Shown: in pieces, positions 24,061 to 37,020 of the stretch | How positions within the stretch are numbered: position 1 is the first letter of the stretch | How the letters are laid out: each line of letters begins with the position of its first letter | Assembly (NCBI GenBank): GCA_009617715.1 | Contig: VTFK01000116.1 | Location: 62,001 to 126,000, forward strand | Length of the DNA stretch: 64,000 nt | Direction of reading: 5' to 3' | From: Plectrocnemia conspersa | Taxonomy: Eukaryota; Arthropoda; Insecta; Trichoptera; Polycentropodidae | Translations under genes and position numbers: made by a program | Notes under the pieces: generated by a model | Seen by the model: the letters and a program-made list of their open reading frames with translations, nothing else | Database searches by the model: none | What the model was told of the DNA's origin: nothing

Positions 24061-25459
24061 ATTTTGCCATGTGAAACGATTTAAAAAAATCCTTGGAGTA
24101 GCGATGGCCAAGTGGATGAGAGCATATTTAAATGTCCAACAAATTCGAACGCTTTTTAACAATAATTGGGTGCTTATTAAATGTTTTTTACACCATCTCT
24201 ATTTCTGACGTTGTGGTGATCTTTCAAGACAAAGATTAGCTCGTTTTGTTTTAATTTAGTATTTAGAATAGTACTTAAGGAATATAAACAACACCATTAA
24301 CGAACTACCAAAATGTATTGTATTACATTTCAGTTAAGCTTTAAACATTTGTTTTGAGAAGCTTGACTAATTTCTGCTTGAAACAAATATACAAGCTAAG
24401 AGAAAATAAACACCTTTCTGGTATTTGCATCCATTACATAACAAACACCTTTAACGCTTGTCTATATTTTAGGTCTCACCATTAGGAAAACCGCTAAAAT
24501 TCATCCTATAAAAAAATCCTTACAAGCAGTGGTGTAGTGCTAAATAAAAAGGTACGGGCCCGCTACTACCAATGGCGATCAATGGTGTTTTTAATAATAT
24601 ACATATATACATAAAATACTTATTTACAACATTGTGGTAACATTTCCATTTTTAATTCGATTTTAATATACGAAAATGATTTTATACAACTTCAATTTAT
24701 TAAGATAAAATTCATATGTGCAATATTATTTTTCTTGAAGCTTTTAATTAAGCACATCTATTATTCCCGTTCAAAGAATCTGAGATCGATATCTATTCTT
24801 TTGAAATAGTAAAACATCGGACGTCAAAACATATTTCACATCTGATTTTATTAGACTAACATATTATCTACAGATATATGCGTTTTTTCTTCCCACTTTT
24901 CTACACTCAAGACATACATACCGAATCTTTTTTTTTTCTTTATTAAATTTTACAGATTTAACACATATTTCCAATTTATTTAATTTCACTTTTTCAGCAT
25001 TTTTTTTTAGTATTGAACGTTGCTTTCATTTTTCCCTGATTTTATTTTAAAATAAATTAAATATTTTTAAAATTGTATATCAAAAATAAATATGTAAGTT
25101 GTACGTGTATAACACTGTTAAGCTTATGGTTAAATCACAAAATATTTAAACTCGGATCTCATTACAACATAAAACTATTAAACACTATCTACTATGTTAT
25201 TACTAAAAATTTCCAAAAGAGATTCGTAAAAACGTGTGCAGCATTTGAAATAATGTGAAATGGAACATACTTTTTTGTACCATCCTCAATTTCATAAAAA
25301 AATGTTTTGACCTGCAACAATAAATAATGGAGGATACAAAATGTCACCTCATCAGTTTATTACCGTCATAATTAAAAAAATATTTATTATGTTTTAAGAT
25401 AATCTTTATGGAATTAATTTTTAACGAATAGTTTGAAAATCACTCGATAATACATCAAC
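24060..25459. other. AT-rich intronic sequence
   Basis: CAGTGGTGTAGTGC near 24527 resembles a common hAT start, but no partner end was seen. Nothing else was recognised. Confidence 0.4.
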
Positions 25460-25463
25460 TTAA

Positions 25464-25882
25464 CCCTTTTAAAGAGTATCGCCGTACATGTACGGCAGTC
25501 GATATTTCACTGATTTGAGGTACCCCAGATATATTTTCATATCATATAATTGTTATAAATGTATATACATAACTAAAGAAATAAAAACACTAAAATTATA
25601 TAACATGTTTTTTAAATTTAAATTTTTGTAAATGTTTTCAATACAAAATAATACCAATAAATCAGCATTACAGAAAATATTTTATATTCATTTTATAAAA
25701 AATATTAAAAGCCTCTGTATTGATATTAAAAATATTTAAAATATATTAACAAACTTTAATAATAGAAAAGTGTTAAAATAAATTATTAAAACATACTAAT
25801 ACAAAAAGTATCAACATTAATCAAAGCAATAAAACTAATAGAATCACTGAAGTGCTTATAAATTACCTGACTACTTAAAGGG
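25464..25882. mobile_element. piggyBac-like MITE
   Basis: TTAA (25460-25463) precedes CCCTTTTAAAGAGTATCGCC, and on the right the inverted CCCTTTAAGTAGTC is followed by TTGA (25883-25886), a one-base variant of TTAA. A perfect 16-bp palindrome GCCGTACATGTACGGC sits at 25481-25496, just inside the left end. The interior is AT-rich and non-coding. Confidence 0.55.
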
Positions 25883-25929
25883 TTGATAACTTAATGAAGC
25901 ATATATGCACTAATTTGCAGGGATGGCAG

Positions 25930-26215
25930 GGAATATTTCGAAAGGTGAGAGATTAAAATTGAGCAAAATAAAATAAAATCAATAATATTTACAAAACGTA
26001 ACAAACTTCGCTACTGCCTCTCCAAAATAAATAGAGCAGTAATGTTGAATGGAAATCTAGAGTAAAATACATGAGCTCACATATGGACTTTAAGCTTAAA
26101 TTTAATAAACACATTATGGAACGTCACTTTTAGAGGCTTGCCGCCATTGTGGCTCTTAGACAGAAGTTAACTAGAAAGAACGCGTTTTGTAAAATAAAAT
26201 TGTAACCACTTATAT
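25930..26215 (+). pseudogene. LINE relic, RT thumb region (same family as 10701-15000)
   Basis: Conceptual reading gives KIEQNK.KSIIFTKR, FKLKFNKHIME and RLAAIVALR, matching KINQDKTEAIIFTTRR, SKLKFNKHITE and GLAAIAALK of the large LINE in the same order. Frame is broken at several points. Confidence 0.75.
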
Positions 26216-26959
26216 ATAGTTTTAAATTCTAGCTAATAAAAAAGCTATCGGTATGAAAATGAATATACACCTTTAACGTGTTTTGTATATAATAATATGT
26301 TAAAATTAATTATCATATTAAAATAATTTTTTAATAAATCAGTAAATACTTGGTTAAGTTTTATGTTATATTCATACGGTTTCTCTATGGTTTGTTTGGT
26401 GATGTATAGCGGACCTACCTCAGCATCCCTCTATTGTATTTTATGAATTAAAAAGATTTTATAGGCTACATTTAAAATCTTAATTCATATAAAGTTCGCT
26501 TTTGTCGCATTTTAAGTATGGGTATAATCACTCTTTAGAAACCACTTTAGCTATTTATTTTAAAGTAATTTATTCATGTAAATTATTAAAGGAGTTGTTG
26601 AACAAAGTATTTCTGGGTGAATTTATGTTTATTAATAAATTACAATTTTTTGTATATTATATTAAGTTGTAATTGTTTATGTATATAAACCTTATACATG
26701 TTGGCAATACATAGTATATTATTGCATGTTATATAATACAATCTATAGTATATAGCTTGAAATTCATGACACTATTTAGTTTTCATCCCGCTACAAGATC
26801 GCACTGCTGTGGCTTCAAAGTTTAACTACTAAGATCGTCCACTGGCTATTCGGACTACGACATAGACCACATGAAACTAAAGAGCTACAGCTGTTTATAT
26901 ATTTCATACATTTAAAATTATTATATTTTTATTTAATTTTGGCTATTGAATTAAAAAAT

Positions 26960-27260
26960 ATGTACATAAGAGTGGTTTAAGAATAGGTAGAGAAGCAGCA
27001 GAAATTTTATATAAACTAAACAATGATTCTAGCGTGGGTACTATTAAAACGTACAGTACCATGGTGTCGAAAAAAGTCTTGAAAATGAAGAAGTTCTTGG
27101 GCGAACATAACTAATTGATAACAACCATCTAGATGCATTATTTAAATAATAACTACGCATAAAAGCTAGACGTTTTTAATTACTTCTGGATTAATTAAAA
27201 CAGTTTGAAAAAACAAAAAACTTACAGATGAGTACAGCATATACTAAATTAAAAATAACA
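26960..27260 (+). pseudogene. mariner transposase relic, N-terminal part
   Basis: A frame through 27060-27160 reads HGVEKSLENEEVLGR, stop, LIDNNHLDALFK. This matches the mariner N-terminal region SLE.EE..GRP...D..LDAL between the two helix-turn-helix motifs. Stops and frame changes show it is dead. No matching C-terminal half follows. Confidence 0.65.
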
Positions 27261-28694
27261 TAATCGAGTTATGTAGATTTTATTCTGCTAACGCAATAAA
27301 AATGTTTCATTTTTGTGCTACGATAACTAGATATTATATTGCAAAGATGTCAAACCCTTCCAAGCTGCATTAAAAATTGTCAAGGGATATACATATATAT
27401 ATATATAGAATTGAATATATATTTTTGATTATAATGTTACCATATTCCCAATGGGTCGATCACAATTTTTTTTCTTACATAAGAAAACAATTATATATTG
27501 TTCTTAATAAAAACACTGAGTTTGTTTTATTTAATATCTGTGCTTTTATATCTGGTTTAGTAAATACTGTGGTAATGCAAAGAGTATTCCGAATATGCTC
27601 GTCTAAATTGTATTTTTTATACTTAATACGAGCTGCTTTATTTTTTGATTTAGAATATACTGATTTTCATGCAATAAAAAATACCGATATTTTTTGCATT
27701 GTTTCGCTGGTCCTTCTTTTATCCAATCAGTGACCATCAGTCAACATAGCAAATATGTGCTAGTTAAACGAAATCTTGCGATTGTAATTTTACTAGTTAC
27801 TTTTTTGATTATATTAAATTCGTTAACAATTCCTCGAAAGAAGTTGAGCGCAATCTCTAACATTAGCGTTTTCATCCAAAGTAATGAAATTAAAATAAGA
27901 AGTATTTGAAACATTTAAAAATAAATTCAATGTCAGTTAACGGATTTTATTTGCTTAGAAATTAAATTTGCTAATATAACTTGCCTTGACTTTAAAATGA
28001 AATTGTCGGAACCGACAAATTAACTGCATATTATTTTTATTAAATAAATGTTCATAGGAACAACGAACAAAAAATAATTTCATGTAATAGTTGTTGTTGA
28101 ATTATAAGATTTTTTCTAGATTTTAAATTTTTTTGTGTATGGCAAATTCATTAAAATTATTTTAAAAACAATTATATATATTGCGTTTTATAAATAAGTT
28201 ATTTTTACAAAGCTAACATAATGCTCTATTATTTCCAAAAAAAAATTATTGTTATTTTTTTTCATGAAATACTATTTTTGCGTATATTTATCAATTTATT
28301 AATAGATAATCTAAAAGCTACGCCAATTTTTCTTTAGTTTTAATACAAATTTAATTTTACCAAAATGATTTGCGGATTGGACTGTTTTACGCAAAAGTTT
28401 GGACAAAAAAAATATTTTAGTAATTGGCGTTCGGTATAGTCTACTATAGTTTTTAAATACTATCTTAAAGGTTTGATTCTTATGCACGACAATGTAGGTT
28501 AAACACCCCTGACCTAGACTTTTTTCATCTCTCAGATCAATATTGTATTGATTTATTAAAATAATATCGATCTAGATGGTGTATAGTTACATATAATAAT
28601 TGTATTAAGAAAGAGTTCTTGTAACCAAAAAATTGCGTTTTTATTTGAAAATATTGCACAAAAATCCCAAGACGTTATTCAGATATAGGTATTA
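27261..28694. other. AT-rich intronic sequence, nothing recognised
   Basis: The plus-strand frames at 27377-27733 and 27694-27909 are AT-biased, hydrophobic and without a domain, and are taken as chance. Confidence 0.5.
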
Positions 28695-29010
28695 CTGAAA
28701 AACTACGCTTTGTTAGGAAAGGATGCGCGATAGACAATACGTTCTACCTTGCGCATATTATTATTATTTTTTAACATTTAGGTTACCGATCACCGGAGTG
28801 GGCATTTAAACCGTTTATGCGATGCAAGTGGTCCGAAAAAACAATTTTCTGCGATTTACCCCAGCTGATTTGATACTTGGTCACAGAGGCGGAGACGTGG
28901 TGAGAGAGGCAGAAGACACCATGGATTTACCGCAGCAAAAACGAGCCAGTACCTTCTATGGACATGACACACATCAGCAAAGCATCATCACAAAAACATC
29001 TACAATATTT
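28695..29010 (+). repeat. Dispersed repeat, copy 2 (unclassified)
   Basis: Partner of 18005-18350, sharing the GATAGACAATACG.TCTACC segment, TGCGCATATTA, AAACCGTTTATG and TTGGTCACAGAGGC in the same order. It contains a short frame starting at 28822 with no recognised domain. Confidence 0.5.
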
Positions 29011-29820
29011 TTTTAATTTTTAGCGAAATCATTTACATATAGGAGTAAATGTATTTTGTTTACAAAATTTGGTCAATCTTAAAGGTATTATTTTATTGCA
29101 CGACAAAAAATTAGGCAAGAATTTTTAGAAAAATAAAATATAAATAATTAAATAAAAATATGGACGAGTATTTCTTTAGCAAAAAGTATTTCGAAAAAAT
29201 AAATAGATATCTCGCCAATAAAATCGAAACAACTTTTTTGCATGGTAAGAACTTAAAAAAAAAGCTGTTGCCAAAATTAAATTTCCTGGTGATAATAATC
29301 TCAAACATTAGAACTTAACATATTTTATTGAATAAATAATTTTCGCAAGTATGTTTTTTCCTATTCATTATTATTTAACAAGGTACTCATTTGCACATAA
29401 ATATATATAAATGTATCATAATAAGACTTAAAAAAAGGTTAATATATTAGGTATAATTTAATAATAATAATAATAATCATCATAGAATGATAGACAAAGG
29501 GTCGTGCAGTAATTGAAGGCATTATGTGTCATCTCCAAGTGTCTCAACATAGTAGTTGACCTATATCTAAATTTATATCCTTAGCATATAAGCACATCTG
29601 ACACAATATAATAACAACGTCGCATTTATGTATTTATAATATAATAGACGATGATTACTGTTGATAATTCGGAAATAAATAACTTTAATGGACTGTCGCA
29701 GTCGATCAAAGAGACTTAGGAAACGGCAATAAATAGAAAGCATAAATATAAAGAAAAAAAATATTTTTAGCAGTAGTACGTCCTTCAAAGAGCGTTTCTT
29801 TTCACGTATTTGTCAGCGTA
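29011..29820. other. AT-rich intronic sequence with (AAT)n tract
   Basis: A short (AAT)n microsatellite lies near 29460-29478. Nothing else was recognised. Confidence 0.5.
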
Positions 29821-30060
29821 ATCATGACGTATCATAATGGACCTTTTGCGTAGTAGGGCTTCTTGTCACTGCCGCTTTTTGCTTTTTCACCATTGCAATA
29901 TTTCCCAATTCTCCGTATGATATATGCGCGCGAAGACTCCTCGGAGGATTCCCGGTCCGTCTTGGTACGATTGATCACAGGGAAAAAAGCGTTATGATTA
30001 ATGGTACCTCGGTGCCGTTTGCGCTGGAATATCGGACCCGCTCAAGTTTTATTTTGTCTA
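29820..30060. promoter_or_regulatory. GC-richer island, candidate regulatory sequence
   Basis: Non-repetitive, CpG-containing segment in AT-rich flanks. No open frame of note. Confidence 0.25.
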
Positions 30061-31130
30061 TCCAGTAAGTAAAAGGCTTTAGCGTTGATTTAGGTCAGAT
30101 ATGTCTTTTTATATTTTGAGAAAATGGCCGTGTTTTTCATTTGTAATCAGATGAAAAACTTATGTACAAATAAACTGAGAAATATGGACAAAAAGTACGT
30201 ACGTAAAAATATAGGGTAAAAACAATCAAACAAACACTTCTAGGTATTTAGAAATAATTGGCACATATTTTTTTATGACTAAATTTTAATATGCTAACCA
30301 TTTGTTACTTGTCATTTGTAAAAACTATCTTAAGCGATAATTATAACATTTAAAGTTCGTAACATTGTATGTGTTGCAACCTGTAAGCGATTCACGCGCG
30401 AGAACGTATGTGTAAGCTAAATATTGAACCACATATTTGTGTTATTAATAAAGCTTACTGAAAGATTGTTTTTGTCGAGTTTTCATAATCCTTTGTTACA
30501 AATATTATTAAGGAGTTATTTGCCTTAGTCATTTAACACCACTACGATAGACAAACGGTATTGTTGGTGACTAATACCATATGAACAAAGATGTTTTTTA
30601 ATTTCTATTATATCTGGGAGATCAAAATTAATAATTTTTATATAATATTAATATTAATCTTTCACAATAAATGAAATAAAATCGATCTAGATTTATAATT
30701 TATAATTAATAAATTAGACTGATTTTGGTCAGTAGTTATTCCGTTGTAACGCATTGGGCTAACGCCCGTCTGGTTACGATTTTTAATAAATAAAGAAGCA
30801 TCACTCTAATTAAAATAATATCAACATTCAAATAAACGTTATTTACTATCCGTATTTTTATTGATTATTATTTCACGTGTGTTATTGATGTGTATTCTTA
30901 GTACGTCAATCATTTCATCTTTTAAAATACACATAATTCTTAGATTTTTTTATTATAATAAGGGTGTACATCCGTCACATGTTCGCCCTATCGTTTTTAT
31001 ATCGCTTTCTGAGAAATATGGGCGCGCATCGGAAAGCAGAGAACAAACAACAAAAAAGGAGAAATATCAAAGGATCGGCTTATTTTGCGAGAATATAGGT
31101 TAGTACATACCTAGAGAAGTAGTGCCCATT
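30060..31130. other. AT-rich intronic sequence
   Basis: Other than the SINE tail at 30738-30800, nothing was recognised. Confidence 0.5.
30738..30800 (+). mobile_element. SINE 3' end fragment
   Basis: CCGTTGTAAC followed by GCATTGGGCTAACGCC and CTGGTTACGA, then a TTTTTAATAAATAAA tail, is the 3' hairpin and tail of the SINE family seen at 9365 and 38533, here on the plus strand. The second stem arm is mutated. Confidence 0.7.
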
Positions 31131-31470
31131 TTCCTCGAGTGTTTATACAGGGTGTAATAAAAAATCACAAGTTTTTGCGCATTCCGGCGATCTGAGATTC
31201 CGTGATATCTTTTCATTTTGGGCTCGCGTTTGATTTATGGCCGCCAGCGCAAAAACGGACTGTTTTATCAAATCGCCCCATTCTACTCCCACGTTCTCTC
31301 AGCACTGTTTTCCGTTAATTCTTTTGCATAAATATATTTTCACCACCCTGCATTTCGGCTCTTCCGGCGGGGGTTGCCAGCGCCTTTGCAAAAATCAGAG
31401 AGAGGTCATTTTGTGTAAGAGCAGGGATACTATAATATTTAGTCTCGGCTTGGTCGAGACAAATTCGGCT
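31130..31470. promoter_or_regulatory. GC-richer island, candidate regulatory sequence
   Basis: Non-repetitive GC-richer segment containing TTTATGGCC and TTTGCATAAATA words that resemble homeodomain or POU targets. A TATACAGGGTG word (31144-31154) is shared with 60647-60657. No protein domain is evident in the frame at 31237-31476. Confidence 0.3.
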
Positions 31471-31929
31471 TTATAATATTGCTATTTAAATACTAGTGCA
31501 TCGTATAAGTTTAGCATATATTAAAAGTAATCAAGAATCTTTTCATAAAAATCCAGAAATGAAATGTAAAATAAATAAATAACCATGAGCTATTCGAGAA
31601 GCAAACCTTATTATCACATTGTTTTATCGATTGATTTCACATTGTTTTATTGATTAATGAAAGACTCGTGTTATATATTTATATAATATTAAAAATAAAT
31701 TATCCCTTTTTAATATATTCTATTGGTTTTTACCCCACCTGCTTTTAAGGTCACGAGCCGCCCACAAATAATCTAAATATAAAATGTATTTAAAAGGGTA
31801 GTAGCATTAAATCGCCACAATTCAATAAACACACTCTACTACATGTATCTGCAGTTACATAATTAATTCTTCAATCTTTTTTTCAAAAACAAAACTCTAC
31901 GCATGAGTAAACCTTATTTTTCGCTAGAG

Positions 31930-32380
31930 CGATTGAAAGTTTAATAAGAGATGTTACGCACGTCCCAAATTCTCTGGGTTTTCTCTCCAGAGATAATCAG
32001 CTCCTCTAGCCCCTGATAATTAATCATCCGAGCATGAAGAACGAGCCTTTTTCTCCTAGTTTCTTAAATCGCAGGATTAATCGTTCGATTTTCGTGTGAT
32101 TTTTCGCTACCCGGTAATTTAGTAGCACATTTGACAAATTCAACGCCACCTAATTAAGACCCAAACCAACTAAAACACAATGTTTGCTTTGTCATGGAAA
32201 CAATGAAATTTTACAAGCTAACATTTTAAACATGTGTGTACTATATCTGACCAACGTGTAACATTTACATAAATCCTACGGCTAAATTCCCTAGAGACGT
32301 GTCACTAAATCTCGCTGAATGCGGATAGTGCGGAAAACGCAAATTTACGCTGTCCTATAATTGCAATTAACCGAGCTGTA
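31930..32380. promoter_or_regulatory. Candidate enhancer-like block with homeodomain-type sites
   Basis: Within about 450 bp of non-repetitive sequence there are TGATAATTAATCA (a near palindrome around TAATTA), GGATTAATC (overlapping Otx/Bicoid-type sites) and CTAATTAAG. The clustering is suggestive only; TAATTA words are expected by chance in AT-rich DNA. Confidence 0.3.
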
Positions 32381-32589
32381 TACATACATAATGTAGGCTG
32401 TCATTCTCTGAATTAAATTTCTAAATACGCCTAATAAATGTTTTATGTAACATACGTATATTATTAAATATATATTATTATTAAAAATAATAATATTATT
32501 TTATGTCTCGTCAAAACGCCATTATAGCAATGATTATTTACAGAATTTTAAATGTTTTGCAATTTTTTTTATTATTTTTTTACTCAAAT

Positions 32590-33060
32590 TTCAGGCATTT
32601 ATTATGTAGCGACCAGATACAAATGACTACGTTTGAAACGATCTTTTTCACAAAACTTGCGTTAGTTTACTGTGGCCAAAATGATCAGCAATTAACAAGG
32701 TAACTAAAAAAAAAATTAGACCACACACAACCCTCGTTACGACGAGAAAAAATCCCACAAATGACACCGAAATTTGTTCTTACTGTAAATATTCTCCGTC
32801 ATTGAGAAAATATTTCTTTGTTGCGAAACAGTTACGGATTCACAAAATTCCCGTTGCAATGCAATACGACCTTGGACAATGCCCATCAAGCAAACGCGGC
32901 TTTCTAAAGCCGTTCCGTTCAAAAAAGCGACTACAGCGATTGGTTGGATGATCGCTGCATAATTGCGATTCGTCAGCAAACTTTGCAGTCATGGATATTT
33001 AAGCCTGGACTCAGATGGGGAGAAAACAGTCACCAGAAGCTACCCAAGGACTCAAGCAGA
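32590..33060 (+). repeat. Dispersed repeat, copy 1 (unclassified)
   Basis: Shares with 51790-52130 the segments ACTTGCGTTA, C.GTG.CC.AAAT.ATC and TAGACCACA.A.CCCTCGTTAC at similar spacing. The minus-strand frame at 32737-32979 has no recognised domain. Confidence 0.55.
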
Positions 33061-33589
33061 AGACCAAAAATAATAAATAATTTTTTTTTCTCTCCTACAA
33101 ATCTATGATCATTTTTTTTTGTTTTACTTAACAAATTCTTGTTATACTTAAAATTTATGTGTCTTAGTTAATTTATTTATTTGTAAAGATAAACCAAATT
33201 AGCTTATATTAGTTGTTTTGGAATTAGTTTATATTTGGTCTGGTGTTTTAATAATGTATATCTGTGTTTAACATAGATTTATCGTTTATGTAATAATTAT
33301 TAATAAAAAAAAATATTTAAAAATTAATGCATTTTCATGAACAGATATTTTATAAACAAGTATTTTTTGTAGTTTAACATACATTAGCTATGTGCCTGTC
33401 AGTTGATAATTTAAACAAATTTGTAGCACCTGCATTTTATATTTTACAGTTGATCCCATATACAAAAAAATGTACAAATCAATGCATAATACATAAGTAT
33501 TTAAGAGATAAATGCAATTTTATAAATTAATTTATCTACTGATTTAATTATTACTTAATCGTAAATATTTAGTTAAATATTTTGAAGCA

Positions 33590-33910
33590 ATTGTGCTATT
33601 CTCATTACATTATCATTTGCATACAGCTGCATATTTATATTGCTCGTACACGAAGCCATGCCATTCAAATAAATCAGTGAAAATAAGGGTCTACTAGTAA
33701 GTATAAATCCCTTAGGAACCCCGCAATGAACAATTTCCAGCTCACTAAATATTCCATTTAGCCCAACTCTCTGTTTTCGATCTTTAAGATACCTAATAAA
33801 TACGTTAAAGTATGGACCGCATATGCCATAAATATTTAGTGTTTTAGTTAATATCTTATTATTTATAGTATCGAATGATTTTTTTAGAGCAATAAATATG
33901 GCTGCTACAT
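33590..33910 (-). pseudogene. Reverse transcriptase fragment of a second non-LTR family
   Basis: An almost open frame with no early Met reads ALKKSFDTINNKILTKTL, then IRYLKDRKQRV, CGVPKGFILT, and LQLYAND-like LYAND in place of YADD. These are RT motifs in order (AFDTV, GVPQGS, YADD). The conserved Gln in PQG and the first Asp of YADD are changed, so it is inactive. It differs from the jockey-type copy and looks CR1- or R1-like. Confidence 0.8.
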
Positions 33911-34369
33911 GATAATATTTTCCTTAATAATTTTGAAACTAAAATAATATATCAAAAATTGTACATTTAATGTTACAATTTTGAACAAAACCGTATATTA
34001 AAGATGTTAAAATATCAAGGAAATTCAGAATCGATTTAAATATTCAATTAAATGAAGTTTATTATTATTTATCTTACAACTCAAGCAGCTTCTAAGATAT
34101 TTAGATAAATTTTTACTTAAATCTAATGGTTATGGAGATCTACAAATCACGGAGCCAAATATAACATTATATTTAATAATGAAAATCATCATCACTTAAA
34201 GCAGAATTATTTTTTAGTTTATTTATTTTAAAAATAACTGGTTTGAGTTAATTAAAATTAATATAAGAAAATTGCGACATTGGTGGTTTACAAAATTTTG
34301 ATTTAGTGACTTTTTATTTGTTGATCTGGTGGCATTGCGTTGAAATACCAGAAAAATTGCACTAACGAT

Positions 34370-34990
34370 ATGAGTTAACCAGTTACCGTGGGAATGATTT
34401 CACTATGAAGTTTGGACGGCAATCAATTATACTGTATTTCAAAATGTGTTCCTTTGAGTGAAAGGCAAAAGCACGAGCTCTTCTGGGTTAATTGGTAACT
34501 GGATATGAAATATGGGTTGCCTACAACAATGTGTCATAAAAAATACATTGGGTTATACCAGGACAAGACCCATTAGCCACCCCGACAGCAAAAAATCAAT
34601 GCAAAAAAGTGACTGTGTGAGCTGGAATTGCAAGGATATTGCGTATTATGAACTTTTAGAACGCATTCAAATAATTATGATTTGTTAACAAAATTCAACT
34701 CCACTCTTATAAAGGTTAGACCATAATTGATACACAGAAAAGTGTTAGTTTTTCACAATAACAACGCACGACCTCATTTAGCGATGATGAACCAAAACTA
34801 AAATAATTTAATTTGGATATTATTAAGCACCTACCATACTCTCTAGACCTTGCTCCTTATAATTATCATTTGTTTAGGACATTAAAAGTATTTATATAAT
34901 AGCAATAATGAAACAGAAGGATATGTATGAAAAGCATATAATTAATTTTTTACATGATTAATAGAAATTTTTATTTTAGTAAGTTATAAC
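34370..34990 (+). pseudogene. mariner transposase relic, catalytic and C-terminal part
   Basis: Broken frames read GQDPLATPTAKNQCKKVTV, W/GIARIL then YYELL, FHNNNARPHLAMMNQN, and HLPYSLDLAPYNYHLF. These match mariner blocks HPKKVM, WDWKG..YYELL, HDNARPH and HPPYSPDLAPSDYHLF. The second catalytic Asp (HDNARPH) is Asn here, with stops and indels, so it is inactive. Confidence 0.85.
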
Positions 34991-35242
34991 TAGCAATAGA
35001 AAGTATGTAGCTGATTAAATTAATAAGGAAAAAATGTATAAAAAATACGGTTAAACTTTAGCATCGACTCAGTATATTTTAATTAAAATAATCTTTAATT
35101 GTCCTGCGACAAACCTAATTGAAAAAAATGTTCATTTTCCAGTAATTTTTTCCTACATTATTTTAAGTCAATACTGAATTATTTTTATTTTTATAATGTT
35201 ATTTAAATTAAGGTGTATTTTTAATGTTAGCTTTGCTTTTAT

Positions 35243-36545
35243 TAAATCTTCCGTTGTAACCTGACAGGCGTAGCCCAATGCGTTACAATGGGGGAAAGTC
35301 GATACAGATATAATGAATACCTACAAGTAGGTATGGCCCACCAGACTAAAAATCGGGAAATCGGTGACAACTATATTAATAATTATAAATTATTATGTGC
35401 AATATAATTTACCACTATATGTTACTGCAGCTGTTGCCGTTTTTTTTTATAAAAGCGCATTTTTTATAAATACAAATTTGAGTGCCGCTGCCGGAGCTCA
35501 AACTTGCAGCCTCAGAATTACTAGTCTGATGCTTGCACTACACTTTCTGGTAGTTGTCCGAACCAAAGTTCAACTGAAGTCGGGCAAGGTCGCCGACTTC
35601 CGAGTAGCGGCCACACTGCCACAAATTTCATATGCCGTCCGGACGGCAGGCGTGAATGACGTATGCACGGCGGCTGCTGTCATGCAATCGAAAAATATGC
35701 CAAATAATCACAATTTTTAAATTGTCATATTAGTAAAATTACGCTACTGATAATTATAAAAGTTTGTGTGGGCACTCACCAATGCAATATCAGTGAAAAC
35801 TTTTCGGTCGTAAATATTCAATTTACGCAAAATCTTTGTCGGCTTTTGCAAAATGCCATAAGGCATAAAAATTATACTTCAGAATACGAACACCACATCT
35901 GTGACTATTCTAAAATTTGTCGCCATCGATTCTAAATAATAATTCGTTATGGTGTGACATTTATATAAACCGATCTAGGAAAATACATAAGGATATTCGA
36001 AACGATTTTTTTTAACAAAATCAAGGACCACCAATTATTTATTAATTATTTATTTTATATGAAAAAAAATATAATAACGATATCTGCTAGAAGAATATAA
36101 AATCAAAAATAGGTGCCCTAAAATATTTAAAGATGTCAGTAAGAGTCTGTTGAAGACCCCGATAAGCATGTGGTATTATAACTTGACCACGTGACCACGA
36201 TGCAGCGCTCGACGTGCGTGTTAACCATAGGAAGCATACGCGCATACTGAAATGGAACCAAGCTACTCGTTCTATCTTAGTTTGCGAAAAACAAGCAAAA
36301 CAGCTCCGACTTCGGTTCCTTTGACTTCGGTCTGTTTGCCGACAATGTTCGGAAGCGCTCGAAGCTGGCTAAGTTGACAGAATTACCCCCCCTTTACCTC
36401 CCGTTCTCGGTAAGCTCGGACAACTTTCGAGAGATCTTAGACCGAGCTCGACCGAAGTAACCCACTATATTCTCCGTCCTTGGTCAACCTTGGCCAATTT
36501 CCAGAGAGTGTAGTGCAGGCATGAGATGTTACGGACTACGTATAG
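35243..36545 (-). mobile_element. tRNA-derived SINE interrupted by a TIR element
   Basis: The SINE 3' hairpin (arms 35251-35260 and 35282-35291), body and B-box region (near 35498-35508) lie at 35243-35531. The missing head, GAGATGTTACGGACTACG, is at 36520-36545. The 988 bp between is a separate inserted element. In the hairpin, one arm has C to T that still pairs as G-U. Confidence 0.8.
35532..36519. mobile_element. TIR DNA transposon inserted in a SINE
   Basis: Inverted ends read CTTGCACTACACTTTCTGG on the left and CCTGCACTACACTCTCTGG on the right, with weaker similarity for another ten bases. The flanks CTGATG and TGAGATG fit a duplicated CTGAGATG-like target inside the SINE, with a small deletion on the left. 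An 8-bp duplication would suit hAT or P-type elements, but the superfamily is unresolved. The interior is GC-rich for this window, with no recognised transposase. The frame at 35364-35720 spans SINE and insert and is not a gene. Confidence 0.7.
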
Positions 36546-37020
36546 AAATAAATAAAATTATTATTCACATCATCATTGATTTTAAAAGCGGTGTCATTTA
36601 AATATGAATTAGCATAGACATTGTGATCCATGTTTCGTTTAATCTTAAATGGTTTTTACATCACTTTGGCAATAAAATTCAGAAATATGCAATCGACATA
36701 ATATGAGTCCAAGAATTAATAATAAATATGCAAATTTTTAAAATTCAACAATAATTTAATAACCACGATATTAAAAATATTTTTAAACTTCAGTCTAAGA
36801 ATACTATGGCTTTGCATCAAAGAAGGATTTTTAAGCTATTACTGACAATCACATATAAAGCTAAGCTTATAGCAAGAATAATTATTATGTATGGATGCAC
36901 GTATCTGTATGTTTTTCCAACTGTGCGTCATATGATGAGTTAATATTATATCTCAATCATTTTCTATTTCTATAAATACAGTAGCAAAAATTGTTTTGAA
37001 ATATATTTCCTTAGAAAGCT
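36546..37020. other. AT-rich intronic sequence, nothing recognised
   Basis: No gene, repeat or terminus was recognised. Confidence 0.5.

Noticed and set aside
24525..24545. CAGTGGTGTAGTGC as a hAT start
   Set aside because: Single end only; also a similar CAGTGGCGTGCG at 40816 without partner.
27377..27733. 118-codon hydrophobic plus-strand frame
   Set aside because: AT-biased residues (Ile, Phe, Leu, Tyr, Asn), no domain, no splice context; expected by chance.
31144..31154. TATACAGGGTG shared with 60647-60657
   Set aside because: An 11-base match without extended similarity or repeat structure; may be a worn transposon end but cannot be supported.
35364..35720. 118-codon plus-strand frame
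   Set aside because: It spans the boundary between the SINE and the inserted TIR element, so it is composition-driven, not a gene.
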